Source: Wenzhouxiangellaceae bacterium
GTDB lineage: Bacteria; Pseudomonadota; Gammaproteobacteria; Xanthomonadales; Wenzhouxiangellaceae
NCBI GenBank assembly: GCA_028289455.1
Contig: JANQPN010000073.1
Location: 35,590 to 99,589 of the forward strand
DNA: 64,000 nucleotides
Reading direction: 5' to 3'
Shown: positions 39,234 to 49,445 of the stretch, piece after piece
Position numbering within the stretch: position 1 is the stretch's first letter
How the letters are laid out: each line of letters starts with the position of its first letter
Program-made: the position numbers and the translations under genes
The notes under the pieces: generated by a model
Told to the model about the DNA's origin: nothing
What the model saw: the letters and a program-made list of their open reading frames with translations, nothing else
The model's database searches: none

Positions 39234-40406
39234 TTACACGGCGGCAGCCAGGATTTCCGCTTTATCCGTTTTTTCCCAGCTGACCCCAAGGTCTTCACGA
39301 CCCATATGGCCATAAGCTGCGGTACTGCGGTAAATCGGTTGAATCAAATCCAGCATTTTCAAAATGCCGTATGGACGCAGATCGAAGTGCTCGCGCACCA
39401 GCGCCTCGATCCGTTTGTCATCAAGTTTGCCGGTGCCGAATGTTTCTACGCTAATGGAAGTGGGCTCGGCCACTCCAATGGCATAGGAAACCTGAATTTC
39501 ACACTTGTCTGCCAGACCGGCTGCGACAATATTCTTGGCCACGTAACGGCAGGCATAGGCTGCCGACCGGTCAACCTTGGACGGGTCTTTTCCGGAGAAA
39601 GCACCACCACCATGACGCGCCATGCCACCGTAGGTGTCTACGATGATCTTACGCCCGGTCAAACCGGCATCGCCTACCGGGCCGCCGATCTCAAACTTCC
39701 CGGTTGGATTGATATGAAACTTGGTCTGTTCATCCAGCCATTCCGCCGGCAGCACCGGCTTGATGATCTGCTCTCTGACCAGCTGATGCAGATCCGGCTG
39801 AGTAATATCCGGGCTGTGCTGGGTCGACAGCACCACGGCATCAATGCCCACCGGTTTGCCATCCTGATAACGGAAAGTCACCTGGCTTTTGGCATCAGGG
39901 CGCAGGTACCGCTGCCCATCGCTGGTATTCCGGCGAACGTCGGCCTGCTTTTTCACCAGTTCGTGAGAGTAGTAAATCGGCGCCGGCATCAGCACCGGTG
40001 TTTCATTACTGGCATAACCGAACATCAGGCCCTGATCACCGGCACCCTGTTCTTCCGGGCTGGTACGATCTACACCCTGGGCAATATCCGGAGACTGCTT
40101 ACCAATGATGTTAATCACACCACAGGTGTTGCCGTCGAAACCAACGGCGGAAGAATCGTAGCCGGTATCGACAATTACCTGCCGAATCAGCTCTTCCAGA
40201 TCAACCCAGGCGCTGGTGGTAATTTCACCGCCGACAATCGCCACGCCGGTTTTGACAAATGTCTCACAGGCCACCCGGGCAGACTTATCCTGCTCCAGGA
40301 TAGCGTCCAGAATGGCATCAGAAATCTGGTCAGCCAGCTTGTCCGGGTGACCTTCGCTCACCGATTCAGAGGTGAACAGATAGTTATCTATGGGATAACT
40401 GCTCAT
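39234..40406 (-). CDS. metK: S-adenosylmethionine synthetase
   Basis: [29 protein letters not shown]...[12 protein letters not shown]...[20 protein letters not shown]. Confidence 0.97.
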   Translation of the reverse strand: MSSYPIDNYLFTSESVSEGHPDKLADQISDAILDAILEQDKSARVACETFVKTGVAIVGGEITTSAWVDLEELIRQVIVDTGYDSSAVGFDGNTCGVINIIGKQSPDIAQGVDRTSPEEQGAGDQGLMFGYASNETPVLMPAPIYYSHELVKKQADVRRNTSDGQRYLRPDAKSQVTFRYQDGKPVGIDAVVLSTQHSPDITQPDLHQLVREQIIKPVLPAEWLDEQTKFHINPTGKFEIGGPVGDAGLTGRKIIVDTYGGMARHGGGAFSGKDPSKVDRSAAYACRYVAKNIVAAGLADKCEIQVSYAIGVAEPTSISVETFGTGKLDDKRIEALVREHFDLRPYGILKMLDLIQPIYRSTAAYGHMGREDLGVSWEKTDKAEILAAAV

Positions 40407-40560
40407 CGCATATATCCTTCAATCCGTATAAAGAGATATATTCTACCGGTTTTATTGTTTAATACCAATTAAACCAGTGCAGATTTTATGCTTTGACTGG
40501 TGAGAAAGCCGTTCGGAGGATACAATCTCCCGCTGGTATTTCGGTTTTTGGATAATAACG

Positions 40561-42060
40561 ATGAGCAGAACGATCGCCAACGCCTTTGTACACAACTTCC
40601 TGGGTAATTCGGCCAGCTGGTTCAAGCTGACCATCATCGCTTTTCTGGTGATCAATCCGATTATCTGGCAGATCAACGGCTTTATTGCCGGTTGGGTACT
40701 GGTGCTGGAGTTTATTTTCTGCCTGGCGATGGCGCTGAAATGTTATCCGTTGCAACCTGGTGGACTGCTGGCGATCGAAGCAGTGATTCTGGGGATGACG
40801 TCACCGGAAACCGTTTTTATGGAAGCAGAACACAACTTTGAAGTGATTCTGCTGCTGATCTTTATGGTTGCAGGCATCTTCTTCCTGAAGAACATGCTGC
40901 TGTATGTGTTCACCAAGATTCTGCTTGGTGTGCGTTCCAAGACTTTGCTGTCGCTGCTGTTTTGCTTTGTATCCGCATTTCTGTCCGCTTTTTTGGATGC
41001 TTTAACTGTTACCGCAGTTGTAATCACTGTCGCCGCAGGCTTTTTCGCGGTATATCACAAGGTCTCGTCCGGGAAAGGTTTTGACAGCGACCATGATCAT
41101 GCTGATGATTCCGGTATCGGCAACGAAACCCGTGAAGACCTGGAACAGTTCCGTGCGTTTCTGCGTAACCTGATGATGCACGCTGCGGTAGGTACCGCAC
41201 TGGGCGGTGTGACCACACTGGTCGGCGAACCGCAGAACCTGCTGATTGCCAGTGTGGCCGGCTGGGAATTCATGGAGTTCTTCATGCGGATGGCGCACAT
41301 CACCATGCCGGTGCTGGCTGCCGGTCTGATGACCTGCATAGTAGTCGAAAAAACCAAACTGTGCGGTTATGGCGCACAGATTCCCGAAGCCGCCCGTCGA
41401 ATATTGGAAGAATATGACCGCATCGAAGATGAAAAACGGACACTGAATGACAAAGCAGCGCTAATTGCTCAGGCACTGGTTGCACTTTTCCTGGTGGTTG
41501 CACTGGCTTTTCACTGGGCAGCAGTTGGCGTGATTGGTCTGGCAGTTATCGTACTGGCCACTGCCTTTACAGGTATTGTTGAAGAACACCGGCTTGGCCA
41601 CGCATTTGAAGAAGCACTGCCATTCACAGCATTGCTGGTCGTCTTTTTTGCCATTGTAGGTGTTATCCACGACCAGCATTTATTCACACCGATCATCGAA
41701 TGGGTGTTCAGCCTGCCGCTGGATTCCCAGGCACCGGTGTTTTACATGGCCAATGGAGTGCTGTCGATGATCAGCGATAACGTGTTTGTCGCCACGGTAT
41801 ACATTAATGAAATCAAAGCCGCCCTGGACGCAGGCAACATCAGCCGGGAGCATTTCGATGCATTGGCAGTAGCGGTTAACACCGGCACCAACATCCCAAG
41901 CGTTGCCACTCCGAATGGTCAGGCAGCCTTCCTGTTCCTGCTGACCTCCGCACTGGCACCGTTGATCAGGCTGTCATACATAAAAATGGTAATTCTGGCA
42001 CTGCCGTATACCATCGTGATGAGCATAGTCGGCCTGCTGGCTACTATTTATCTCGGCTAG
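40561..42060 (+). CDS. nhaB: Sodium/proton antiporter NhaB
   Basis: [34 protein letters not shown]...[20 protein letters not shown]...[34 protein letters not shown]. Confidence 0.92.
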   Translation: MSRTIANAFVHNFLGNSASWFKLTIIAFLVINPIIWQINGFIAGWVLVLEFIFCLAMALKCYPLQPGGLLAIEAVILGMTSPETVFMEAEHNFEVILLLIFMVAGIFFLKNMLLYVFTKILLGVRSKTLLSLLFCFVSAFLSAFLDALTVTAVVITVAAGFFAVYHKVSSGKGFDSDHDHADDSGIGNETREDLEQFRAFLRNLMMHAAVGTALGGVTTLVGEPQNLLIASVAGWEFMEFFMRMAHITMPVLAAGLMTCIVVEKTKLCGYGAQIPEAARRILEEYDRIEDEKRTLNDKAALIAQALVALFLVVALAFHWAAVGVIGLAVIVLATAFTGIVEEHRLGHAFEEALPFTALLVVFFAIVGVIHDQHLFTPIIEWVFSLPLDSQAPVFYMANGVLSMISDNVFVATVYINEIKAALDAGNISREHFDALAVAVNTGTNIPSVATPNGQAAFLFLLTSALAPLIRLSYIKMVILALPYTIVMSIVGLLATIYLG

Positions 42061-42076
42061 ATTACGGCGCAGAACG

Positions 42077-42424
42077 ATGACAGAAAAACCGGACAGTGAT
42101 TTTTCCAAGCAGGATGATCAGACCCGCTGGGAAATGCTCAGTCACCTGCTGGTGTTTCAGCTGAAACTGATTCTTGACGGGCTGCGCGATGCCGCGCTGA
42201 TCCCGATCTCAATAACAGCCGGATTGGCGGGTTTTTTCTTCCGCCGTGAAGATCCCTGGCTGTGGTATCGGGAAGTATTGAACTGGGGGCGTGCAACAGA
42301 TCACTGGATTGATCTGTTTGACGCTCACAAAGACCAGACTCCACCGGATTTCGATGAAATGGTGGAGCGAACCAAACAAAGGCTGGACGCCGGTGATTCT
42401 TCCAGATCCGGTTCCAGTCAGTGA
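42077..42424 (+). CDS. Hypothetical protein
   Basis: 115 aa in the nhaB-Rieske gap, good spacing, GTGA overlap with the next gene. Confidence 0.6.
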   Translation: MTEKPDSDFSKQDDQTRWEMLSHLLVFQLKLILDGLRDAALIPISITAGLAGFFFRREDPWLWYREVLNWGRATDHWIDLFDAHKDQTPPDFDEMVERTKQRLDAGDSSRSGSSQ

Positions 42425-42759
42425 GTTTGTCATTAAACCTGGACCAGCTTCCTGAGCAGCAGCCGGTTGCCCATGCCGACCTGCAGCTGCCCGCTGAAGT
42501 CATCCTGATCAGGGACGGACAGCAGGTTTCCGCATGGCTGAATATCTGCCCCCACCAGGGCCGGCCGCTGAATTACGCACCCAATAAATTTTTGCAAACC
42601 CCGGAAGGCTATTTGATGTGCGCTGCACATGGCGCCACTTTTGATATGAAAACCGGTGAATGCGTCAATGGCCCCTGCCGTGGTGCCAGCCTTCGTGCGG
42701 TACCGGCAAAGGTTGGGCCACAGGGTCAGATAGAGCTGACCGCTCCCGATCCCCTTTAA
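42421..42759 (+). CDS. Rieske [2Fe-2S] domain protein
   Basis: ICPHQGRPLNY...CAAHGATFDMKTGECVNGPC. Confidence 0.88.
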   Translation: MSLSLNLDQLPEQQPVAHADLQLPAEVILIRDGQQVSAWLNICPHQGRPLNYAPNKFLQTPEGYLMCAAHGATFDMKTGECVNGPCRGASLRAVPAKVGPQGQIELTAPDPL

Positions 42760-42785
42760 TCTTTTTTCCAGCAAACTAAACAACT

Positions 42786-43781
42786 ATGACTGCTCCATTC
42801 GGAACCCAATTCGCCCCTTTAATAAGCGTCAGCCATTATGCCGACGGCCAATGGTCTGCTGCTGAACTTCAGTCTGCGGAAGAACTTCAGCTGCACCCCG
42901 CAAGCCACGTACTGCATTATTCCAGCAGCTGCTTTGAAGGCTTGAAAGCCTATCGCCGCAGTGATGGTTCGGCACACATTTTTCGCCTGGACATGCACAT
43001 CCGGCGCATGCAGAACAGTGCTGCGCTGCTGCATCTGCCGGCACCTGAGTCCAGCATGCTCGAACACATGATATTTTCAGTGGTTAAGCAGCAGCTTGAT
43101 CAAATTCCGGCTTTTCCGGGCTCGCTGTATCTGCGCCCCACCATGATCGGCATCGATGAAATGATCGGCAGCGCCGGCCAGGCATCCGGTACCGCAATTC
43201 TGTATGTGCTGGCATCACCGGTAGGTGATTACTTCGGCGGCAGTGAAAAAACCCTGCGGCTTCTGGTGGATGATCAAAACATGCGGACCACCCCCACTTT
43301 TGGTCAGGCTAAGACCGGTGGCAACTATGCTGCCGCACTGCGTTTCATAGCCCAGGCAAAAGCTGAGCACAATTGTGACCAGGTTTTATTCTGCCCGGGC
43401 GGCAATGTCCAGGAAACCGGTGCTGCCAACTTTTTCCTGATTAACGATAACCGCTTAATTACCAAACCGCTGGATGGCAGCATTTTGCCGGGCGTTACCC
43501 GTGATTCACTGCTGATTCTCGGTGAACAGCTGGGTTACAGCATCGAAGAACGCGATTTCACTGTCACCGAGCTGCTGGATTCCGCCGCCAATGGAGAATG
43601 CGCCCTGTCCGGAACCGCTGCGGTACTTACTGCGGTTGGTGAACTGGTACACAACGGCAGGACTTATCCCGTCGGGAACGGGCAGGTTGGTGCGAATACC
43701 GTGAAGCTGCGGCAGGCGTTAACTGATATACAAGCGGGTAATAACCAGCAATATTCACATTGGCTGCATCAGGTACAGTGA
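42786..43781 (+). CDS. ilvE: Branched-chain amino acid aminotransferase (PLP fold IV)
   Basis: HYSSSCFEGLKAYRRSDG...YLRPTMIG...AKTGGNYAAALRFIAQAKAEHNCDQVLFC...VQETGAANFFLI. Confidence 0.88.
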   Translation: MTAPFGTQFAPLISVSHYADGQWSAAELQSAEELQLHPASHVLHYSSSCFEGLKAYRRSDGSAHIFRLDMHIRRMQNSAALLHLPAPESSMLEHMIFSVVKQQLDQIPAFPGSLYLRPTMIGIDEMIGSAGQASGTAILYVLASPVGDYFGGSEKTLRLLVDDQNMRTTPTFGQAKTGGNYAAALRFIAQAKAEHNCDQVLFCPGGNVQETGAANFFLINDNRLITKPLDGSILPGVTRDSLLILGEQLGYSIEERDFTVTELLDSAANGECALSGTAAVLTAVGELVHNGRTYPVGNGQVGANTVKLRQALTDIQAGNNQQYSHWLHQVQ

Positions 43782-43795
43782 ATCGATAGCTGGTT

Positions 43796-45619
43796 TTAAT
43801 ATAGCCAGTTAACCATAGCCACCAATACACCAATATACAGCACACTCAAACCGATACCGGCACGCATAAAATCGGCTACCCGGTAATTACCGGGCCCCAT
43901 GGTCAGTGCATTGACCTGGTGTGTGGGCAGCAAAAAAGCATTGGACGTGGCCAGTACCACAATCAATGCCATCGCCGCCGGGTCGGTATTGGTGGTAATC
44001 GCTACGTTGATCGCCAGCGGCACCAGAATAATGGTGGCGCCGACATTGGACATCATCAGCGTAAACAACGTCGCCAGGATCGCCAGCGTTATCTGCAGTA
44101 TCAGTGGAGATACATCGCCCAGCAGGTTAATCATGCTCTCTGCCATCCAGGCAGCCGTTGCAGTGGATTCCATGGCATTGCCAAGCGGGATCAGGCAGGC
44201 CAGCAGAAACACCGTTTTCCAGCTTACTGCCGCATACGCCTCATCCATACTCAATACACCGGACAGCACCATCCCGATAGCACCAACCAGTAAAGCCAGC
44301 GACAGCCGCAGATCGGTGAACAGCACCAGCCCCAGGGCAATGGCAAAAAACATCAGTGCGTAACTGACTTTCTGCGGACGCGCCTCTTCCTTGGGCAAAT
44401 CCGATGCGACCAGAAAATCCCGGTCTTTATCCAGCTTGGCCAGATCTTTCCAGCTGGAGTGACTGACCAGACAATCACCTGATTCCAGCCTTACATTACG
44501 CAATTCTTCAGTAAGAATTTCACCCCGACGGTTTACCGCCAGCACACTGATGCCGAACCGGCTGCGCAGCCTTACTTCGCCGATGGTTGAGCCGATCAAT
44601 TGCGATGCGGGTGGAATAACCACTTCGGTAATGCCGGCCAAAGCCGGGTTGAACAGGTGTCCGAATGTCCGCAGCCTTGGTTGCAGCCGGCATTCCTGTT
44701 TTTCACAGAATTCCAGTACCTGTTCACGGGTACCCATCACTCCCAGAATGGTACCCACCCAGATCATATCCTCGGAGGGCGGCGCCAGACGTGGTGCCTC
44801 GGTATTGCGAATAGCCAGGATCAGCGGTGCCCCGACCAGCTTTTCCGCATCGCCAACCTTCATACCCACCAAAGGGCTGTCCATGGTCACCAGCAACTCG
44901 AAAATATCACCGCGTATGCCGTATACATCGGCAAAATATGTTTTCGGACGCTTATTACCGCTGGTCATGGTTTTTACTTTGGGCATCAAAAAGCGCCCAA
45001 ACAACAGGAAGTAGATAATGCCCATCAGAATCAATGCGATGCCAATCGGTGTTACATCAAATAAATTGAATGATTCCAGTGAGCTGGCCCCCGGTGGCAG
45101 TGATCCATTGGCATTGGCGATCAGGTCGTTAAGCAGAATAAGCGGGGATGAACCCACCAGTGTCAAAGTGCCGCCAAGAATCGCGCAGTAACCCATCGGC
45201 AGCAGCAGTCGGGACTGAGGGATACTGGTGCGTGCTGATATCCGGCTGACCAGTGGTATAAACAATGCTGCAGCGCCGACATTCTGCATAAACCCGGAAA
45301 TCACCGCAACACTGCCGGAAATCATGGTCATGATGCGCTGCTCGGTTCTCCCCCCCAGTTTGACAATCATTGCCGCTACCACTGACATCGCACCGGTACG
45401 GTCCAGTCCCGCACCTAAAATCATCACGGCGATTACAGAAATAACGGCATTGGATGAAAATCCATTGAACAGCTGACCTGAGGGCACCAGCCCCAGCAGC
45501 CCCAGGATAACCAGGATAACCACAGCGGTGACATCCACTCTCACCAGCTCGGTAATAAACATTGTTGCCGCCAGGACCAGTATGCCCAGCACCAGCAGCA
45601 TGTCGGTTGTCAGCTCCAT
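43796..45619 (-). CDS. SLC13 family permease with RCK/TrkA-C domains
   Basis: TM-rich N- and C-terminal halves with two central TrkA-C-like segments (ASQLIGSTIGEVRLRSRFGISVLAVNRRGEIL...LESGDCLVS). Confidence 0.85.
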   Translation of the reverse strand: MELTTDMLLVLGILVLAATMFITELVRVDVTAVVILVILGLLGLVPSGQLFNGFSSNAVISVIAVMILGAGLDRTGAMSVVAAMIVKLGGRTEQRIMTMISGSVAVISGFMQNVGAAALFIPLVSRISARTSIPQSRLLLPMGYCAILGGTLTLVGSSPLILLNDLIANANGSLPPGASSLESFNLFDVTPIGIALILMGIIYFLLFGRFLMPKVKTMTSGNKRPKTYFADVYGIRGDIFELLVTMDSPLVGMKVGDAEKLVGAPLILAIRNTEAPRLAPPSEDMIWVGTILGVMGTREQVLEFCEKQECRLQPRLRTFGHLFNPALAGITEVVIPPASQLIGSTIGEVRLRSRFGISVLAVNRRGEILTEELRNVRLESGDCLVSHSSWKDLAKLDKDRDFLVASDLPKEEARPQKVSYALMFFAIALGLVLFTDLRLSLALLVGAIGMVLSGVLSMDEAYAAVSWKTVFLLACLIPLGNAMESTATAAWMAESMINLLGDVSPLILQITLAILATLFTLMMSNVGATIILVPLAINVAITTNTDPAAMALIVVLATSNAFLLPTHQVNALTMGPGNYRVADFMRAGIGLSVLYIGVLVAMVNWLY

Positions 45620-46323
45620 CAGCCCCGATTAATTATTGTTGTCAGCTGCAGATCATACACCTCATGACCCAGGCGTTGTCCACGCTGTTCAAATTTTGTC
45701 AGCGGCCGGCTGGCCGGACGCGGACTGAAAGTGCCGGCACCGGCTGCATTAATGAATGCCGGATGCCTATCGGTTACCGTCAGCATATGTTCCGCATAGG
45801 GCTGCCAGTCAGTGGCCAGATGCAGACTGCCACCGGGTTTGATCACCGTTGCCAGCAAATCCAGAAAACCTGTTTGAATCAGGCGGCGCTTGTGGTGCCG
45901 TTTTTTCGGCCAGGGGTCAGGGAAAAATATCTGTATACCCGCCAGACACTGTGCTGCCAGTCTCCCTTCAATAATCTCAACCGCATCCTGAGTAGCTACC
46001 CGGATATTGCCGACACCGGTCTCAGCGATTCTCATCAGCAGATGCCCCACACCGGGACGATGCACCTCGACGCCAAAATAATTCTTGCCCGGGTTGTCGA
46101 TAGCGTTTTGAATCAGAGACTCGCCATTGCCAAAACCGATTTCGAGAACAACATCGTGATCATTGCCAAACAGTTGTGGCAGATCAATCAATGTTTCTCC
46201 GTCGGCCACCCCGTAACGTGGAAAAAGTTGCTCCAGCGCCTGCTGCTGACCGACAGTCAGGCGGCCTTCCCGGCGCACGAAACTACGCAGTGTACGCCGG
46301 TATTTGGGATCGACCTCAGGCAT
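45619..46323 (-). CDS. trmB: tRNA (guanosine(46)-N7)-methyltransferase
   Basis: VVLEIGFGNGESLIQNAIDNPGKNYFGVEVHRPGVGHLL...IFFPDPWPKKRHHKRRLIQ. Confidence 0.93.
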   Translation of the reverse strand: MPEVDPKYRRTLRSFVRREGRLTVGQQQALEQLFPRYGVADGETLIDLPQLFGNDHDVVLEIGFGNGESLIQNAIDNPGKNYFGVEVHRPGVGHLLMRIAETGVGNIRVATQDAVEIIEGRLAAQCLAGIQIFFPDPWPKKRHHKRRLIQTGFLDLLATVIKPGGSLHLATDWQPYAEHMLTVTDRHPAFINAAGAGTFSPRPASRPLTKFEQRGQRLGHEVYDLQLTTIINRG

Positions 46324-46341
46324 TGCGGCTGGCCTGACGGA

Positions 46342-47151
46342 TTACTGGATCAGTCCGTCAATCGGCGATGATGCACTGGCAAAACGTTTCCTGGGAATGC
46401 GTCCGGCCTGGTATGCCAGGCGGCCCGCTTGAACCGCCAGCCGCATGGCATGAGCCATGGCAACCGGGTCTTTGGCACCGGCAATGGCGGTGTTCATTAA
46501 TACCCCATCGCACCCCAGCTCCATAGCCACGGCGGCATCAGAGGCGGTTCCGACACCGGCATCAACCAGAATCGGGACGGTTGCTTCTTCAACGATGGTC
46601 AGAATGTTGTAGCGGTTCTGAATTCCCAGTCCAGACCCGATCGGCGCTGCCAGCGGCATCACTGCCACGCAACCCATATCAGCCAGGCGCCTGGCAATTA
46701 TCGGATCGTCATTGGTATACACCATGACGTCAAAACCGTCTTTGATCAGTACCTCAGCAGCTTCGAGGGTAGCGGTAATATCCGGAAACAGCGTTTTCTG
46801 GTCGCCCAGCACCTCCAGTTTAACCAGTTGATGACCACCCAGCAGCTCACGCGCCAGCTGGCAGGTGCGAATGGCATCTGCTGCAGTAAAACAACCAGCG
46901 GTATTCGGCAGAATGGTGAATTCATCGGGCGGAAGCACTTCCAGCAGGCTGGGTTCATCCGGGTTCTGACCGATATTGGTGCGTCGGATTGCGACCGTCA
47001 CAATTTCTGCACCGGCCGCTAGTGTAGCCTCACGGGTTTCCTGCAGGTCGCGATATTTACCGGTACCGGTCAGCAACCGGGAATGGTAGGTTTTACCGGC
47101 AATCTCCAGCGGATCGTCCGGCATGCGCGAAGGTTTGGTTTGTTCCAACAT
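46342..47151 (-). CDS. thiG: Thiazole synthase
   Basis: [34 protein letters not shown]...[22 protein letters not shown]...[30 protein letters not shown]. Confidence 0.95.
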   Translation of the reverse strand: MLEQTKPSRMPDDPLEIAGKTYHSRLLTGTGKYRDLQETREATLAAGAEIVTVAIRRTNIGQNPDEPSLLEVLPPDEFTILPNTAGCFTAADAIRTCQLARELLGGHQLVKLEVLGDQKTLFPDITATLEAAEVLIKDGFDVMVYTNDDPIIARRLADMGCVAVMPLAAPIGSGLGIQNRYNILTIVEEATVPILVDAGVGTASDAAVAMELGCDGVLMNTAIAGAKDPVAMAHAMRLAVQAGRLAYQAGRIPRKRFASASSPIDGLIQ

Positions 47152-47195
47152 GGTGTGTAACTCTTAGACTTTGATAACAACAGGTACAGCGCCGT

Positions 47196-47396
47196 TCAGC
47201 CGCCGCCTATGGCGTGAACGATTTCAACCTGATCACCCGACTGCAGCAGATGATCTGCATGCAGCGAACGGGGAATGATAGCCCGGTTTACCTCCACGGC
47301 AACAGGCTTTTCCGATAATTTTAACTGCACCAGCAAGTCGGTGATATTGGCCGGCTCTGCCATTTGCAGAGCTTCGCCGTTAACTGTCAGCTGCAT
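47196..47396 (-). CDS. thiS: Sulfur carrier protein ThiS
   Basis: 66 aa ending VEIVHAIGGG; NGEALQMAEPANITDLLVQL. Confidence 0.92.
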   Translation of the reverse strand: MQLTVNGEALQMAEPANITDLLVQLKLSEKPVAVEVNRAIIPRSLHADHLLQSGDQVEIVHAIGGG

Positions 47397-47397
47397 C

Positions 47398-48321
47398 TCA
47401 GCACTCCTGATTACTAGGTGATTGCGCAGACAGCATTTCCAGCATTACCGCCATCCGGACGTATACGCCAAAACGCACCTGCTGCAATACCAGTGATTGC
47501 GGCCCGTCCAGTACCGAACTGGCAATTTCCACGCCCCGATTGACCGGCCCGGGGTGCAGCACTTTACAGTCTGCCCCGGCCAGTGCCAGCCGTTTCTCAT
47601 TCAGTCCCCACTGCCGGTAATAGGCATCGCCATGGGGAATCTCCAGTTCACTGATTCGCTCTTTCTGAATCCGCAGCATCATTACTGCATCAGCGCCGGG
47701 CATGGCACTGTCCAGATCATCAAACTCAACCAGGTTACCTGGAGGCAGCGGCCTGATTTTCATAGCCTCCGGGCTGGCCAGGCGTATTTCAGCAGCCCCC
47801 AGCATGTTCAGCAGGGCAATATTCGACCGCGCTACCCGTGAATGGCGCAGATCACCTGCTATCACAATGGTCTTTCCGGACACTTCACCCAGCGCTTCAC
47901 GCAATGTATAAGCGTCCAGCAGTGCCTGGGTTGGATGCGCATGAACTCCATCGCCGGCATTAATGATATGTACGCCATCCGGTGCTACCTCGGCCAGCTG
48001 ATGAGGCGCACCGACCTGCGGATGTCGCAGGCAGAACAGCCGGATTCCCATCGCGCATAAATTATGAAATGTGTCAATCAGGCTTTCGCCTTTGGTCGCC
48101 GAACTGGACTGTGACTGCACGTTGATGACGTCCATACCCAGTCGCCTTCCAGCAAGTTCCAGCGCAACCCGGGTTCGTGTGGAAGCTTCATAAAACAGGT
48201 TGACCATGGCTGTACCTGCCAGCGGCTGGGGCGGCATTTGCCTGCGCAAACTATCCGTACGGGAAAACAACTGCAGCACTGAAGCGCTGTTCAATGATGC
48301 AATATCAATCAGGTGCTGCAT
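47398..48321 (-). CDS. pyrB: Aspartate carbamoyltransferase catalytic subunit
   Basis: NLFYEASTRTRVALELAGRRLGMDVINVQSQSSSATKGESLIDT...HAHPTQALLDAYTL...VLHPGPVNRGVEI. Confidence 0.95.
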   Translation of the reverse strand: MQHLIDIASLNSASVLQLFSRTDSLRRQMPPQPLAGTAMVNLFYEASTRTRVALELAGRRLGMDVINVQSQSSSATKGESLIDTFHNLCAMGIRLFCLRHPQVGAPHQLAEVAPDGVHIINAGDGVHAHPTQALLDAYTLREALGEVSGKTIVIAGDLRHSRVARSNIALLNMLGAAEIRLASPEAMKIRPLPPGNLVEFDDLDSAMPGADAVMMLRIQKERISELEIPHGDAYYRQWGLNEKRLALAGADCKVLHPGPVNRGVEIASSVLDGPQSLVLQQVRFGVYVRMAVMLEMLSAQSPSNQEC

Positions 48322-48332
48322 AACCGGCTTAT

Positions 48333-48761
48333 CTATTGTTCGCTCATCCAGGATTCAAGAATAATACACGCAGCTACAGCATCCAGCTGCCGGGCATGTT
48401 TGGCTTTGGCCTTACCCTGTTTACGGGCTTCGGCAAAATGCGATTCGGCTGCTTTGGATGTCAGTCTTTCATCGTGCATCTCAACCTGCACATGATAACG
48501 CGAGCGCAGTGCCGCTGAGAACTTTTCCGCTGCGGATGTCATATCAGATGCTGCACCATCGGTATGCAGCGGCCGGCCGACGATGATGACATCAGGCCGC
48601 CATTCACGCACCAGCCGATCCAGACCATCCCAGTCGGGCTCACCCTGATTGCAGCGAATGACTGTTAGAGGCCGGGCACTGCCGGTTAATGCCTGCCCGA
48701 TGGCGGCACCGATTCGGCTAAAGCCAAAATCCAGCCCCAGCCAGATTCCTGTTGAGCTCAT
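48333..48761 (-). CDS. ruvX: Putative Holliday junction resolvase RuvX/YqgF
   Basis: WLGLDFGFSRIGAAIGQALTGSARPLTVI...VGRPLHTDGAASDMTSAAEKFSAAL...VEMHDERLTSKAAES. Confidence 0.92.
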   Translation of the reverse strand: MSSTGIWLGLDFGFSRIGAAIGQALTGSARPLTVIRCNQGEPDWDGLDRLVREWRPDVIIVGRPLHTDGAASDMTSAAEKFSAALRSRYHVQVEMHDERLTSKAAESHFAEARKQGKAKAKHARQLDAVAACIILESWMSEQ

Positions 48762-48788
48762 CGGTAATGGATAAAACGTGTGAAGATA

Positions 48789-49367
48789 TCAGGCATGCCC
48801 GCCGGTCATGCTCAACTGATTCAGGTCGATTCCGATACTATCCAGCGCCTGCTTCCAGCGCTGATCCAGCGGCGCATGAAAGATAATCGCTTTGTCGGCA
48901 TCTGCATTCAACCAGGCATTCTCACGCAATTCCTCTTCCAGCTGTCCGGCTGCCCAGCTGGCATAGCCCAGCGCTATCAGAAAATTATTCGGACCCTGGC
49001 CCTTGGCCAGGTCAACCAGCACATCCCGTGAGGTGGTTAAAAATAATCCATCAGTCAGCTTGATGCTGGACTCCCACTCCTCTTCCGGCGCCTGAGGGTG
49101 ACCATCATGCAAAACAAATCCCCGTTCCGGCTGCACCGGACCACCATGCAATACGATAACTTCGCCAACTTCCGGGTTATCACACTCTATCTGCATCTGA
49201 GAAAAGATATCGCCCAGCTGCATCTGGGTCGGGTGGTTGATGTTGATACCCAGTGCACCATCGGCATTGTGCTGGCACAGCAGTGTTACTCCGCGCTTGA
49301 AATTGGGGTCTTCCAGCCCCGGCATGGCAATCAGAAATCTTTGGTTAAGGTATTCGCCTTGCATCAT
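48789..49367 (-). CDS. YqgE/AlgH family protein
   Basis: YLNQRFLIAMPGLEDPNFKRGVTLLCQHNADGALGININHP...VLHGGPVQPERGFVLH...ALGYASWAAGQLEEELRENAWL. Confidence 0.92.
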   Translation of the reverse strand: MMQGEYLNQRFLIAMPGLEDPNFKRGVTLLCQHNADGALGININHPTQMQLGDIFSQMQIECDNPEVGEVIVLHGGPVQPERGFVLHDGHPQAPEEEWESSIKLTDGLFLTTSRDVLVDLAKGQGPNNFLIALGYASWAAGQLEEELRENAWLNADADKAIIFHAPLDQRWKQALDSIGIDLNQLSMTGGHA

Positions 49368-49445
49368 TCCTCGATCTAAGATCAGTTAATCTGTCTGACT
49401 GCATGTGGTGTTACCCGGCAGTACATGCAAGCCACACTCTACATA

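Noticed and set aside
39207-40472. 421-aa plus-strand ORF opposite metK
   Set aside because: Fully antisense to an unambiguous metK; translation resembles no known protein. Artefact of codon usage on the opposite strand.
40407-40560. SAM/SAH riboswitch in the metK leader
   Set aside because: No S-box, SAM-II or SAH-like core recognised by eye; only weak stems. Infernal would be decisive.
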